From: an uncultured Duncaniella sp.
GTDB taxonomy: Bacteria; Bacteroidota; Bacteroidia; Bacteroidales; Muribaculaceae
DNA length: 64,000 bases
Direction: 5' to 3'
NCBI GenBank assembly: GCA_910586665.1
Contig: CAJUIX010000008.1
Span: forward strand, 62,001-126,000
In this document: positions 25,633-34,000 of the stretch, piece by piece
Position numbering within the stretch: the first letter of the stretch is position 1
Layout of the letters: every line of letters begins with the position of its first letter
Made by a program: the position numbers and the translations under genes
The notes under the pieces: generated by a model
Databases searched by the model: none
Told to the model about the DNA's origin: nothing
Seen by the model: only the letters and a program-made list of their open reading frames with translations

Positions 25633-26985
25633 ATGACTCTCGCACTTATACCTTCCAACCAGGTGGCCCAATGGCTGCTGGTCCACATACACCGCTGGCT
25701 CGACATAGTCGGCCTTGAGAAAGACCAGACTCTCGAAGAAATAATTTATTCGTGCATTATCGTGGCTATCGCTATGGGGATTGGCTGGATGGCTCGCACG
25801 GTGATACTCTATGGTGTCAGAAAATTCATGACTATCCGCCATAGCGAGCTCAGCAAGGAGCTGATACAGCACCATGTGCTCATACATTGCAGCCACATCA
25901 TCACTCCTCTGGTGATTCTCGCCCTCCTCCCATTCGCCTTCACGGAGGACTCGACATTCAGCCGCATAGTGCTCCGCGCTCTGCTTATCTATACGACATA
26001 CGTCGTATGCAAGGCCATCTGCTCGGTGACATCCTTCGTCTGGATGCGCTTCGATGAGACGCGCAACAGCAAGAACCTCCCCCTTCGAGGCATCCTCGAC
26101 ACCATAATCGGCATACTGTGGTTCATAGCCATAATAATATGTATCTCAATCTTAGTCGACAAGTCGCCCGTGAAGCTCCTCACCGGTCTCGGAGCCTTCG
26201 CGGCAGTGCTGATGCTTGTGTTCAAGGACAGCATACTCGGCCTCGTGGCCGGATTGCAGCTCTCGCAGAACGACATGCTCCGCGTCGGCGACTGGATAGT
26301 GGTACCGTCGACCATAGCCAACGGCATCGTCATCGACGTCTCGCTCACAGCCGTAAAAGTGCAGAATTTTGACAACACTATAGTCACCCTGCCACCCTAC
26401 ACTCTTATCTCCTCCTCGTTTCAGAATTGGCGCGGGATGGTCGACAGCGGCTGCCGACGGATAATGCGCTCGTTTATAATCGACTCCGATACTATAAGGC
26501 CTTCGACGCCCGAAATGATAGCGACAGTATCTGAAAAATATCCGATAATGAAAAGCTATCTGCAAAAAATCAAGGAACTCGGCCACCCTGACTACGACCC
26601 GGGACTCGCGACTGTCAACGGCACCGACCAGACCAACCTCGGCCTCTACAGAATCTATCTCTGCCAGTGGTTGCTCAACAATCCTGCCATCCGCAACGAC
26701 GAGCAGATTCTCGTGCGCGTCATGGATCCCTCGGGCGAGGGGTTGCCGTTGCAGATATGGTGTTTCACGGCTACGACAAAGTGGACCGCCTACGAGGCCA
26801 TCCAAAGCGCGGTCATGGAGCATGTAGCCGTCAGCGTCAGCGACTTCGGACTGCGGCTCTTCAACGACCCGTCGGGGACAGATGTGACCACCGTCTCACT
26901 CACAGGCTCGATTCCGACCGCACAGGTTGCCAAGGCAGCCACCGAAGACTCCAAACCCGCTACGGCTGCGCCTCAGAACTCATAG
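25633..26985 (+). CDS. MscS-family mechanosensitive channel (YbdG-like)
   Basis: Inner-membrane channel that opens under membrane tension in osmotic downshock. The 450 residues show about five membrane segments (about 35-60, 90-112, 118-140, 165-185 and the pore helix about 188-205). The pore-lining region TGLGAFAAVLMLVFKDSILGLVAGLQL leads into the MscS beta domain with LRVGDWIVV and VQNFDNTIVTLPPYTLISSSFQNW. The long insert after the beta domain is typical of the YbdG/MscM-type branch. The 3' end overlaps the convergent lrgB gene by 13 bp. Confidence 0.88.
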   Translation: MTLALIPSNQVAQWLLVHIHRWLDIVGLEKDQTLEEIIYSCIIVAIAMGIGWMARTVILYGVRKFMTIRHSELSKELIQHHVLIHCSHIITPLVILALLPFAFTEDSTFSRIVLRALLIYTTYVVCKAICSVTSFVWMRFDETRNSKNLPLRGILDTIIGILWFIAIIICISILVDKSPVKLLTGLGAFAAVLMLVFKDSILGLVAGLQLSQNDMLRVGDWIVVPSTIANGIVIDVSLTAVKVQNFDNTIVTLPPYTLISSSFQNWRGMVDSGCRRIMRSFIIDSDTIRPSTPEMIATVSEKYPIMKSYLQKIKELGHPDYDPGLATVNGTDQTNLGLYRIYLCQWLLNNPAIRNDEQILVRVMDPSGEGLPLQIWCFTATTKWTAYEAIQSAVMEHVAVSVSDFGLRLFNDPSGTDVTTVSLTGSIPTAQVAKAATEDSKPATAAPQNS

Positions 26986-27671
26986 CCCATCATCGAGAGC
27001 AGCGCCGGGGCAAGGAGGGCTGTCAGCAAGCCGTTGAGCGTCAGGCCGAGCGACGAAAAGGCTCCGTAGCGCTCGCCGCGCTCCATAGCAGCAGACGTGC
27101 CTACCGCGTGGGAAGCCGTCCCGATAGATAGGCCTCCGGCAATCGGGCTTTTGATATGGCTCATCTTCACCATGCGGAAACCGGCCATGCCTCCAAAGAT
27201 GCCGGTGCAGACTACCACTGCGGCTGTGAGCGAGGGTATGCCTCCCACGGCTGCCGAAATTTCCATAGCTATAGGAGTGGTCACCGCCTTGGGCGCGAGC
27301 GAGACGACCACCTCCTTAGTGGCGCCAAGGAGTTCGGCCACAAGCACGACCGACACGATTCCGACCACGCATCCCGCCAGCTCCGCGAGCAGGAGCGGGA
27401 GCATCTGTTTGCGTATGCTCTCCATCTGCCTGTAGAGCGGCACGCCGAGGGCCACAACCGCAGGCTTCAGCCAAAATTCTATATAGCTGCCCCCCTCGGC
27501 ATATGTCTCATAGTCCACACCGCTACAGCTGAGCACCACAATGAGGATGATAATCGCAAAAAGGATAGGATTTAGGAGCGCAATGCCGGTGCGCCGCTGG
27601 AGGAGCTTCGAGGCAAGGAAGGCGACAAAGGTGAGCGCGATGAGGAAGAATTTATTTTCAAGATACTCCAT
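26973..27671 (-). CDS. lrgB: LrgB/CidB-family membrane protein
   Basis: A 232-residue polytopic membrane protein with six or seven hydrophobic segments. The family hallmark PKAVTTPIAMEISAAVGGIP is present near residue 130, followed by ASHAVGTSAAMERGERYGAFSS. LrgB/CidB proteins pair with LrgA/CidA and influence murein hydrolase activity, cell lysis or metabolite export (pyruvate in some bacteria). Here the partner gene lies 12 bp upstream in the same direction. The 3' end overlaps the convergent MscS gene by 13 bp, a compact arrangement of two envelope-stress-related units. Confidence 0.9.
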   Translation of the reverse strand: MEYLENKFFLIALTFVAFLASKLLQRRTGIALLNPILFAIIILIVVLSCSGVDYETYAEGGSYIEFWLKPAVVALGVPLYRQMESIRKQMLPLLLAELAGCVVGIVSVVLVAELLGATKEVVVSLAPKAVTTPIAMEISAAVGGIPSLTAAVVVCTGIFGGMAGFRMVKMSHIKSPIAGGLSIGTASHAVGTSAAMERGERYGAFSSLGLTLNGLLTALLAPALLSMMGYEF

Positions 27672-27683
27672 GACAAGACTGTG

Positions 27684-28061
27684 TTAATCATTAGACATCC
27701 TGCGGTGCGGCTGGTCGTGGTGAGCGAAAGTGCGTCGCACAGCCTGGTGGACCCACCCGGTGACAGCGATGATTAGAAATGTGCTGATGACGGAGGCACC
27801 GACTATCGGCAACCACTGCTCGGACACGAGGTCGAGGCAGCGCATCAACCCGACACCCGCCGGCACAAAGAAGAAACCGAGATTTTTCACGAGAAAGTCG
27901 GCCACCTTGTCGACCCACATCAGACGGACGAGGCGCATCTTCAGCGCCGCAGCCAAAAGAAGCATGCCTATGATGCTCGACGGAATCGGAATACCCGTGA
28001 GGTAGACCACAAGTTCCCCCACTGCAAGAAATGCAAAGAGAACCGCACATTGAAGAATCAT
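27684..28061 (-). CDS. lrgA: LrgA/CidA-family holin-like protein
   Basis: A 125-residue membrane protein with four predicted helices. The pattern GIPIPSSIIGMLLLAAAL near residue 25 and FFFVPAGVGLMRCLDLV near 75 is characteristic of LrgA/CidA. The C-terminus is basic and histidine-rich. Twelve bp separate its stop from the lrgB start, so the two form an operon. Upstream on the minus strand lies the candidate small RNA unit and its terminator, so the lrgA promoter must lie between about 28062 and 28220; no clear TAnnTTTG box was found there. Confidence 0.88.
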   Translation of the reverse strand: MILQCAVLFAFLAVGELVVYLTGIPIPSSIIGMLLLAAALKMRLVRLMWVDKVADFLVKNLGFFFVPAGVGLMRCLDLVSEQWLPIVGASVISTFLIIAVTGWVHQAVRRTFAHHDQPHRRMSND

Positions 28062-28219
28062 AATAGTAACAAACTTAAAAACAATCTTTTATGACGCGCA
28101 AGGAATAGTCTTATAATGCCCTGCGCCTATCCGGGGACAAAATTAGACAAAAGCCGGGGAATAACAATCGCTCACGCAGGCTTTTCTGACCCAGGCTTGA
28201 AGATTTTAACTCATCGCCG

Positions 28220-28263
28220 GTAAAAAGAAGACCTGCACGGCATCTTCTCGACGACGTGCAGGC
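28220..28263 (-). terminator. Terminator of the candidate small RNA
   Basis: CCTGCACG at 28232-28239 and CGTGCAGG at 28255-28262 form an 8-bp stem. The minus strand continues TCTTCTTTTTACC. Related in sequence to the terminators at 28494-28535 and 38224-38266. Confidence 0.7.
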
Positions 28264-28407
28264 TACCGAAAAAGTCTGTCCGGCCATAATGAAAGACCGG
28301 CTGTGCAATAAATACAAATTTTCCGGCTGATTTCCTTTGCAAACCGCATAGACACAAATGCTTATATCCGGGAAAATCCCCATCTATGACGCCCCCCTGT
28401 GAGCATC
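28222..28407 (-). ncRNA. Candidate small RNA with its own promoter and terminator
   Basis: A TACTTTTG box at 28414-28421 with the same flanks as the giant-gene promoters starts a unit read leftwards. It ends at an intrinsic terminator (stem CCTGCACG/CGTGCAGG at 28232-28239 and 28255-28262, then CTTCTTTTT). No plausible coding frame is seen. Its 3' half repeats the module found in the 3' UTRs of the two cohesin-like genes: AAATTTGTATTTATTGCAC (28303-28321), GGCCGGACA, ACTTTTTCGG and the hairpin. The end points are estimates from the box and the terminator. An alternative is a degenerate remnant of a deleted gene pair. Confidence 0.5.
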
Positions 28408-28413
28408 GCACTG

Positions 28414-28421
28414 CAAAAGTA
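28414..28421 (-). promoter_or_regulatory. Orphan copy of the giant-gene promoter
   Basis: The minus strand reads TACTTTTG, preceded by TTTGTGAACTTTTGTT and a run of seven G, as at the two giant-gene promoters. No protein gene follows directly. Confidence 0.55.
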
Positions 28422-28493
28422 AACAAAAGTTCACAAATTACCCCCCCTAACGTTAATTTACGTTAATTAATTGAATTGCTGTTAACAATAGCC

Positions 28494-28535
28494 CTAAAAA
28501 ACAACCTGCACAGCATCTCACGATGACGTGCAGGC
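28494..28535 (-). terminator. Terminator of the 28703-30913 gene
   Basis: Stem CCTGCAC (28505-28511) / GTGCAGG (28528-28534) with an inner CATC/GATG pairing, then TTGTTTTTT on the minus strand. It lies about 170-200 nt past the stop codon, so the transcript has a long structured 3' UTR. Confidence 0.8.
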
Positions 28536-28690
28536 TCCGGTAAAAGTTTGTCCGGCCGTTGTCCGGCCGAATGTGCAATAAATACAAATTTTCCCGGTTG
28601 TGTCTTTAAGTCGTATCTTCGGGACAGCGGGAGTCCCTTTGGTGACGGGTCGCGCGTATCAGGCGCGGCCCGCCTATAGAAGTGTGTAAG
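28495..28690 (-). repeat. Structured 3' UTR module, copy 1
   Basis: Shared with 38225-38400. Elements in transcript order: GC-rich hairpin GGGTCGCGC/GCGCGGCCC (28647-28655 with 28663-28671), the AAATTTGTATTTATTGCAC motif (28573-28591), doubled GGCCGGACAA, AAACTTTTACCGG and the terminator hairpin. This copy carries an extra GGGAC/GTCCC hairpin (28621-28637) absent from copy 2. Confidence 0.7.
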
Positions 28691-28702
28691 GGTTAGCAGG
28701 GA

Positions 28703-30913
28703 TTACTTGACATAAACCTTGGTCGTTGTTCCGTCGGCCTTGACGATGATGTTGACGCCGGGCACGAGGCTGTTGTGGCGCACACCGTCGATGGTGTAGA
28801 TGCGGACGTTCTGGAGATCCTCGTCAGCGATGATTGAACCGATGCCGGAGGTCTGGAGCTTCTCATTGTAAGCATTAATCTTAGCCTGAACCGCGTCGAG
28901 AGCGTTCTGATCAATCTGGTCAACGTAAGTACCGTTATCAGCTACGCGAGCGAGCTCGTCACCGGCTTTCTGCTTGAGGGCATCAATAGCGGCATCGATA
29001 GCAGCCTGGTCCTCGGGGAAGGTGTTGGTCCAGTCGGACTGGATACCGTTCTTCACAGTGTTATAGCTGTCCTCGACAGTCTTGATGTCGGCGAGGTCGG
29101 CATCATAGGCAGCCTGATTGTCAGCCTTGCGCTGATTTTCCTTGTTCAGAGCTTTCTTCTTATAGGAATCAATCATGCCTTTGATAGCGGCCTGATCGAT
29201 AGACGCAATCTGTGACTTATACTCACCCTTCTCGGCAACATCCTCAAACTTGCTTTCAACAGCCTTGTTGAGATTGCTGATTTCACGATAAATCTGGAGC
29301 TTGTCCTGGTCAAAGTCCTCGACATTGTCGAAGTCCTTGATTTCAGCAATCACATCCTCGAGAGCCTTGGTGAGCTCGTCGATAATCTGCTTATCGGCCT
29401 CGTAGGCAGCCTGGTTCTTGTTCTTGCGGTCAATCTCGGCCTGAGCCTCAGCCTGGGCGAGCTTGGCTTCCTCGACAAAAGCCTTGATTTCGAGATTAAG
29501 GGCTTCGGCAGTCTTACCGAATTCCTCTGCCTTGGCAGCGATGGTCTTGTCCTCGTTTGCAGCGTTGACAGCGGCTTCGAGCTGGTCAATCTTGGCGGCA
29601 AGTGCATCAACCTTGAAGTTCTCTACCACGAGGGGGCACTTCTCAGCGATAGTGTCGCCGGCAGCCTTGAGGGCGTCGCGGAGAGCGGCGATTGAAGCTG
29701 TTGCAGCGTCAAAAGCAGCCTTGTTGTCAACGAGAGCCTTCTGAGCGGCCTCGGCGTCAGCGACGAGCTTGGCGATTGAAGCCTCGATAGCAGCCTTGGG
29801 TTCCATGACTTTTTCATAGTCTGTGGCGAGAGAGCCGGCCTTATCGGCAGCCTCGACAGCTGCCTTGAGTTTTGCGATTTCAGCTGCGATAGCCTCACCC
29901 TTGAAGTTGTCCTTCACGTCGGGGCAGGCAGTCTCAATCTTTGCAATCGAGTCAGCGAGCGACTTCTCGAGAGCGGCTACCTCGGCGAGAGCCTTGTCAG
30001 CAACAGCCTTGCCATCAATGAGCTTAATTTCACAGCCTTCGCCGGTGAGTTCATCACCGACCACCTGGCCGATAGTAAATTCGCTAAACTTAATAACTGA
30101 ATTCTCAGCGATAGTCTCAGGCACCTTCACATCAAATGTAAGGATATCGCCTGTAGTACCGGTCACTGTGGGACCGAAAGGATTGTACACAACCATCAGG
30201 ACAGTATTGCCTTTCGGACGGCCGAGGGCAGAAGTATTCTCGGTAAGACGCTCCACATTCTGATGAGAAGCCTCGATCATATTGTCGGAGTTGGTCATGA
30301 AAGAGAAGCCCTCGGGAAGGGTGATGCGGAATGTAAAATCGCGAACTTCCACAGGATTGTTGAGACCCAGGCTGACAGTAGCTGTACCGCCGGGAGTCAC
30401 AGAAAGTGCTTCGACAGAATAAAGACGGCTTGTGGCTCCGGGGACAACCTTGACAGTTGCAGTGCCACCGTCTACAAGATTATTGCCATCCTTGCCTCCA
30501 ATAATGATATTCTCAAGTTTAAGCTCAACTCCGGCTGCTGTAAGAGAGTTGGCCTGCACACGGATTGTGGCAAAAAGACCGGTCGAGTTACGGAAAGAGC
30601 GATTGGAAGTAGAGTATACCATGAGGTCACGGTTTGCTGCTACATAGTTATGAATATGACCTGCAAGACGGTCAGGGTTTACAGTCACGCTGACCACGCT
30701 GAGACCGGCCGAGGGAGTGACGTTAAACTGAACAGCTGTAGCATTCTCATCGCAATCCATCATGACCGGGATGTCGATGGTCGAACCGTTACTGATATTG
30801 ACAGTTTCGGAAGCGAAATATATTTTGTTTGCAGCAAAGAGATTGCCTGCTCCAAGAAGCATCATGGCAACAAGCATCAGCTTTCCTGCAAGCTTGTTTT
30901 TGAGTAAATTCAT
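28703..30913 (-). CDS. Secreted protein with two cohesin-like domains and helical repeats (copy 1)
   Basis: The start is set at the ATG at 30911-30913 (MNLLKNKLAGKLMLV), which begins a proper signal peptide and matches the paralogue at 41256. An in-frame ATG 26 codons upstream adds sequence that crosses the intergenic hairpin. The 736 residues show a signal peptide (to about 25), two cohesin-like beta-sandwich domains (about 27-160, with STIDIPVMMDCDENATAVQFNV, and about 165-300, with TATVSLGLNNPVEVRDFTFRI) and an alanine/lysine-rich helical region (about 305-685). The helical region includes two units of about 100 residues marked by NQAAYEADKQ and NQAAYDADLA. The tail of about 50 residues contains VRIYTIDGVRHNSLVPGVN and resembles a Por-type surface-sorting domain. 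It lies 101 bp downstream of the dockerin-bearing gene, probably in one operon. Cohesin assignment is by pattern reading. Confidence 0.8.
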   Translation of the reverse strand: MNLLKNKLAGKLMLVAMMLLGAGNLFAANKIYFASETVNISNGSTIDIPVMMDCDENATAVQFNVTPSAGLSVVSVTVNPDRLAGHIHNYVAANRDLMVYSTSNRSFRNSTGLFATIRVQANSLTAAGVELKLENIIIGGKDGNNLVDGGTATVKVVPGATSRLYSVEALSVTPGGTATVSLGLNNPVEVRDFTFRITLPEGFSFMTNSDNMIEASHQNVERLTENTSALGRPKGNTVLMVVYNPFGPTVTGTTGDILTFDVKVPETIAENSVIKFSEFTIGQVVGDELTGEGCEIKLIDGKAVADKALAEVAALEKSLADSIAKIETACPDVKDNFKGEAIAAEIAKLKAAVEAADKAGSLATDYEKVMEPKAAIEASIAKLVADAEAAQKALVDNKAAFDAATASIAALRDALKAAGDTIAEKCPLVVENFKVDALAAKIDQLEAAVNAANEDKTIAAKAEEFGKTAEALNLEIKAFVEEAKLAQAEAQAEIDRKNKNQAAYEADKQIIDELTKALEDVIAEIKDFDNVEDFDQDKLQIYREISNLNKAVESKFEDVAEKGEYKSQIASIDQAAIKGMIDSYKKKALNKENQRKADNQAAYDADLADIKTVEDSYNTVKNGIQSDWTNTFPEDQAAIDAAIDALKQKAGDELARVADNGTYVDQIDQNALDAVQAKINAYNEKLQTSGIGSIIADEDLQNVRIYTIDGVRHNSLVPGVNIIVKADGTTTKVYVK
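29100..29440 (-). repeat. Two ~300-bp coding repeats in the 28703-30913 gene
   Basis: The motif N-x-A-A-Y-x-A-D recurs about 300 bp apart (near 29410 and 29115), each followed by a helical segment and then EKGEYKSQI or DNGTYVDQI. The paralogue at 38413-41256 has more such units, so copy number varies between the two genes. Confidence 0.6.
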
Positions 30914-30946
30914 TGCAATAATGATTAAATGGAAAGATTTTTGGTA

Positions 30947-30987
30947 TAAAAAGGGCTGTGTCGCCGTCCGATAAACGGCGGCACAGC
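30947..30987 (-). terminator. Intergenic hairpin between the dockerin and cohesin-like genes, copy 1
   Basis: GCTGTGTCGCCG (30955-30966) pairs with CGGCGGCACAGC (30976-30987) with one mismatch. The minus strand continues CCCTTTTTATACC. Its place between two genes of a likely operon suggests partial termination that would lower expression of the downstream gene. Confidence 0.6.
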
Positions 30988-31014
30988 TCACTTATTTACT
31001 TGGATTCAAAGAGA

Positions 31015-34000
31015 TTACTTATGATACTCCTTGCTTACAGAACCATCGGCGTTGCGGATGATGTTCACGCCGCGCTGGAGGCCGCGGAGCATCTGGCCGG
31101 CAGCATTGTAGATGCGCTGCTTGAGACCACCGTTGTTGTCGATAACGGTATCCTCGATGCCGGAGGTACCTTCGGGCTTGGCGAGAAGCACTTCAGCACC
31201 TGTGCGGGTTGCGAAGATGACATTGTCAACATCAAACTTGCCTTCGCCGATAACATCGACGTAGACGACAGCTCCTTCAGAGCCTTCGATAGCAGCGTTA
31301 TCCATGTTCATGATGACGATACGCTTGCTACTGCTCGAAGTGAGGACATCGTGGGAAGCGACGCGGGCTGCACCCTCGACACCTACGACGGTCATGCCGG
31401 CGGGGAGTACGAGGTCGATCTGACCTGCCACGAACTGCGATGCGTTCTGGATGTTGACCGCATAGCGGCTTACGCCACCTTCAACTCCGCTAAATGCAAC
31501 GCTGACCATATCAACGCCTCCGCGTGAGGGTGCTGCACTTCTCGGATGGAAGTCATCATAATTCTTGTTCTGGGCAAGGTTGGCAAGTCTGGTGAGGTCA
31601 CCGATACCGATTTTCTTGTTGAAGTCAAGGTCGGCTGCGCGAGCCTTGAGTTCGTCAAGATCCTCGTAAGCGACTTCCTCAAGGATGAGGTTGGCAATCT
31701 CGATTACGTCAAGGACATTGGTCTGCTTGTCGCCGTTGAGGTCACCCGGAGTGTAGGTGTGGTCAGCGACATCGGCAGTTACCTTGCGGATATTCGCGAT
31801 AACCTGGACCATAGCCTCATACACTTCCTTCATCTTCTTGAGCTCGGACTGTGTAGTCTGAATCTTCTCACGCTCGGCACCAACCACTCTCGCGTCTGCG
31901 ATAAGGGCATCCTTGTCTGCTGTGAGGAGGAAGGGACTATTCATTGCTGCAGTGATTCTAATCACCTCTTCATCCCAGACATTCTCGGTTCCCTTGATAG
32001 ACTCCTGGTAGAGATGAGTTTCAAGTTTAGTAAGCTTTTCAGCAATCTTACCGTCCTTATAGTCTTCAACCTCTACTGAGGGAAGAGAACCATCAGCGTT
32101 AAACTTCCAACGCTCGGCGAGATTCTTCGCCTTGTTCTTCTCGTTAATCTTGGCTGCGGCGTCGGTAAGGACAGACTGGATAGCGGTAATCTTATCATTG
32201 AAATGCTTGATAAGCACTTCCTGGTCCTTCTTCTGATCCGCTACTTCGTCAGCTTCAGCATCAGCTTTGATCTTAGCCTTGGCGATGTAGTCATTCTTCA
32301 GGAATTCACCAAGTTTGGCGAGCCTGTCGGCATAAGACTTATGATCCTTGAGGAGACCTTCGGCAACCTTGTTGCTCTCGTCAACATAAGCCTGGTCTTT
32401 CTTCATACCGGTAATATCCTTACCATCACCGTTAAGATACTTATCAACTGCGGCCTCAATCTCGTCAAGGGTGAGGAGGTAGTTGTCCTTCTGAAGGATG
32501 ATGATTGCAGTCTCGGCAGAAATCTTCTGGTCGAGGGCAGCCATCTGAGCGGGATAGTCAGCATTGTTGAAGTCGGCATACTTGGGCTGGACAGCCTCGG
32601 GATCGGCGTTCTTGTAGAACTCGGCAGCCTCATTGACCTTGGCGATAACCTCGGTGTAGCGCTTGCTTACGACAGCCTTGGCAGTGAGCTTGGCAGAATC
32701 CTTGTCGGCTCCGGGAAGAGCGTTTTTGAATTCATTTTCAAGAGTGGTAAGCTCACCTTCGAGGGCGAGGAAATCGGCCTGGAGAGCCTTGATTGCGGCA
32801 ATCTTGGCAGGGTCACCGTCAAGCTTCTTGGCTGCTTCGAAATCAGTAAAGACACCCTCCGAGAGACCCCAGAGCTCCTTCTGAAGCGCGGTCACGCGAG
32901 CCTTGGTCTCGTCGCTGACTTCGACCTTGGCATTGATGAGCGCTGTAAGAGCAGCGTTGACTGCTCCCCATTCGGTCTGGAGGGCGAGAAGCTCGGCATT
33001 ACCCACTCTCTGATAGTCAAGGTGCAAGTCATCATTGAAGGCCTTGGTCTTGCTATCAATATTGTCCTGCTTATCCTGAGTCCAGCCGGATTTAGCAGCA
33101 TCAATTGCATCCTTAACATTTGCAAGGCGTGTTGTAGCCTGGTTGTAAGAGTTGTTAGCGGCAGCAAGTGAGTTGGCAAAGCCCTTGAGCTCATTGTAAG
33201 AAGCCTCTACGCCGTCCGTATAGGCTTTCATATTTGCGTCATACTTGGCATCTGTAACCTTGTCGTTATAGAGCTTATCATACTCGCTAACGACAGAATT
33301 GTATTTCGACACGAGGTCAGAAATCCAAATATTGAGGTTGGCCTTATTCTCGGTAGCGTCAATAGCTGTGAACTTCTTGGCATTGGTCTCTTTAGCAACC
33401 TTAGCCTTGAACTCTGTGACTTTGTTGATAGCAGTCTTGAGATCGTCGGGCACCTTATTGCCATAAGGAGCAGTCCACTCGCTGATACGCTGGTCGACGA
33501 CGGCTACACGGGCTGCCCAGTACTGTGCTGCATAACCTTCCAGCTGCTCCTCACTATAAGCCTTGACCTTGTCAAGCTGGTCGGCGATGTTAGACATCAC
33601 GAGAGCAAGCTTGTTCTTGGTCATATCAGTGTTATAGTTATTTGCATAGAGCTTGGCGGCTTCTACAATTGCAGTATTGGCGGCTGCAAAGATGTCTGAT
33701 TTGAAGTTGTTCTTAATCTCTTTAGCATCGTACTTGTCAGTATTCTTGATGTCATTGATACCGAGATTATCAAAGGCGTCGCTATTAGTTGTATAATTTT
33801 CGTTCGCCTTTGTATTGAGACCCTCAACATCAGAAGTAGTAACTTTTATCGGATTGCCGTCTTTGTCCTTCACTACTGTAGGAGTTGCCGTTGCAGAACC
33901 TGCATAGTACTCCATAGCAGCCATGTTCATATATTTCGTCATCTGGCTCTTGTAGCCGTCGAGCGTGCTCTGGGATTCATCGGCAAGATCGAGCGGTTTT

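Larger units (their letters stand above)
28062..28702. other. 640-bp spacer holding a candidate small RNA and a 3' UTR module
   Basis: No protein gene is supported. From right to left on the minus strand it holds: the structured 3' UTR and terminator of the cohesin-like gene (28495-28690); AT-rich sequence with TTAACGTTAA-like repeats; a poly-C tract and a TACTTTTG promoter copy (28414-28421); a unit of about 185 nt ending in a second terminator (28220-28263); and a leader for lrgA. A 90-codon open frame at 28111-28383 on the minus strand lacks family resemblance and crosses the terminator hairpin. Confidence 0.65.

Noticed and set aside
28111..28383. Open frame of 90 codons on the minus strand in the spacer upstream of lrgA
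   Set aside because: It runs through the terminator hairpin of the candidate small RNA and contains no recognisable domain; an RNA role fits better.
29100..29440. Possible CRISPR-like regularity in the coding repeats
   Set aside because: The period is about 300 bp, the copies are diverged, and they lie in frame within a protein; no short repeat-spacer pattern or cas gene is present.
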